From assembly GCA_038380435.1 (NCBI GenBank), contig JAWZYU010000001.1, positions 19,076,001-19,140,000 of the forward strand: 64,000 bases of DNA. Reading direction: 5' to 3'. The DNA is from Ryuthela nishihirai. Taxonomy: Eukaryota > Arthropoda > Arachnida > Araneae > Heptathelidae. The translations under genes were made by a program, and so were the position numbers. How positions within the stretch are numbered: position 1 is the first letter of the stretch; each line of letters begins with the position of its first letter. The notes under the pieces were generated by a model. The model had not been told where the DNA came from, ran no database searches, and saw only the letters and a list, made by a program, of their open reading frames with translations. Of this stretch, positions 63,408 through 64,000 are shown piece after piece.

Positions 63408-64000
63408 CAAAGAAGGTCTAAAGAAAAGAAAGCCAGCTTCCCACAAGCGGGGGCGGGGGGTGGCTCAGTCGGTAGCGCGCCAGGCTCGTAATCTGTAGTT
63501 CCCAGGTTCGAGTCCCAGCTGGGTCAGCGTTGAGATTTATCTCCGCAAAATTCCCCGCCCTGCTCACGGTCAGTAGGGAACACCGATGGAAAGGTCAGCT
63601 TGGAAAGGCCGCCGTCCGTCGGATAGGACGTTAAGCCGTGGCCCCGTGTGTGGGAGAGCCATACCCTGTGCGTTAAAGAACACGCTGGATGGCCTTGACG
63701 GGAGGCTACCATCTGTCTCCCAACAGCTGTTCCAGTGGGTCCCCTCCCCCAACCTTCTCTGAGCCTTCGGGGTTCTTGTGACCTGGCCATTTAGCCCATG
63801 GTGTGCAAAAAAGTGCCGCTCAGAGGTAAAACAACCCAACCCATCCCACAAGCGTAAATGGCGAGGCTTTGGGGAATTTTGCCAAAGCTGAACGTGGCAA
63901 ATTGGTGTGCAGACACAAAAACAACTCTAAGGGGCGCATGCGCATTGTAATCATTCTAGCCCGCTGCAGTTGTGGTTTGTCTTACTCTTGATATATTTAA
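63408..64000. mobile_element. Element X, copy 3, cut by the window end
   Basis: Starts CAAAGAAGGTCTAAAGAAAA. It resumes after SINE-A with ACAAGCGTAAATGGCG and continues with GGGGCGCATGCGCATTG, collinear with copies 1 and 2. The 3' end lies outside the window. Confidence 0.85.
63450..63843 (+). mobile_element. SINE-A in element X
   Basis: The TSD TCCCACAAGCG is at 63439-63449 and 63844-63854. An internal 14-bp duplication lies near GGAAAGGTCAGCTTGGAAAGG. Confidence 0.93.

Overview
The window looks like repeat-rich, AT-biased, intron-type DNA from an animal nuclear genome, most likely an arthropod. The inference rests on piggyBac, Tc1/mariner, Ty3/gypsy, RTE-like and Jockey-like remnants, tRNA-derived SINEs, a 5S rRNA copy and one trypsin-inhibitor-like (TIL) exon with a splice acceptor and polyadenylation signal. 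No bacterial operon, plasmid or phage organisation is present. Almost every long reading frame is a transposon relic or a shadow of a SINE; the single credible host-gene piece is the TIL exon at 47036-47229. The dominant sequence is a roughly 390-bp tRNA-derived SINE, here called SINE-A, with about fifty full or partial copies on both strands. It has a tRNA-Met/Lys-like head with A and B boxes, a conserved body and an AACCC-type tail. Many copies keep perfect 9-14 bp target-site duplications (TSDs), so insertions can be ordered in time. A second, about 200-bp tRNA-derived SINE (SINE-B) occurs at least seven times. Layout. 1-1475: broken non-LTR reverse transcriptase carrying SINE-A. 1476-2217: relic LTR carrying a MITE. 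2222-5060: piggyBac bounded by TTAA, its catalytic core replaced by a 75-bp minisatellite. 5065-11924: reversed LTR relics, a SINE-A between 103-bp direct repeats, a palindromic mariner array, a deleted Tc1 element and a TIR element (element X) inside a SINE-A. 11937-16700: duplicated blocks, a 5S copy split by a tandem SINE-A array, and a mariner-type transposase. 17283-18864: a MITE and a 12-unit satellite made from the SINE-A tail. 18890-23812: a decayed Ty3/gypsy element with RT, RNase H, integrase and 3' LTR, carrying nested SINEs. 24591-28935: a Tc1 element full of SINEs, then a second copy of the 14-16 kb block. 28941-31124: an RTE-like LINE with a GAT-rich tail. 31131-39245: SINE clusters and a mosaic duplication joining the 12-13 kb block to the 25-27 kb block through one chimeric SINE-A. 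39597-46905: a tRNA-like copy, nested SINEs, an inverted-repeat element and diverged repeats. 47036-47420: TIL terminal exon. 48030-55724: Tc1 relics, element X copy 2 and more SINEs. 56261-58990: intact SINE-B and a 5'-inverted RTE-like copy. 60885-64000: another RTE-like fragment, a Jockey-like LINE, and element X copy 3 interrupted by SINE-A. The biology shown is transposon layering, SINE-mediated recombination and satellite birth rather than a pathway of cooperating genes. Boundaries marked by TSDs are precise; others are approximate, and clade names are judged from motifs only.
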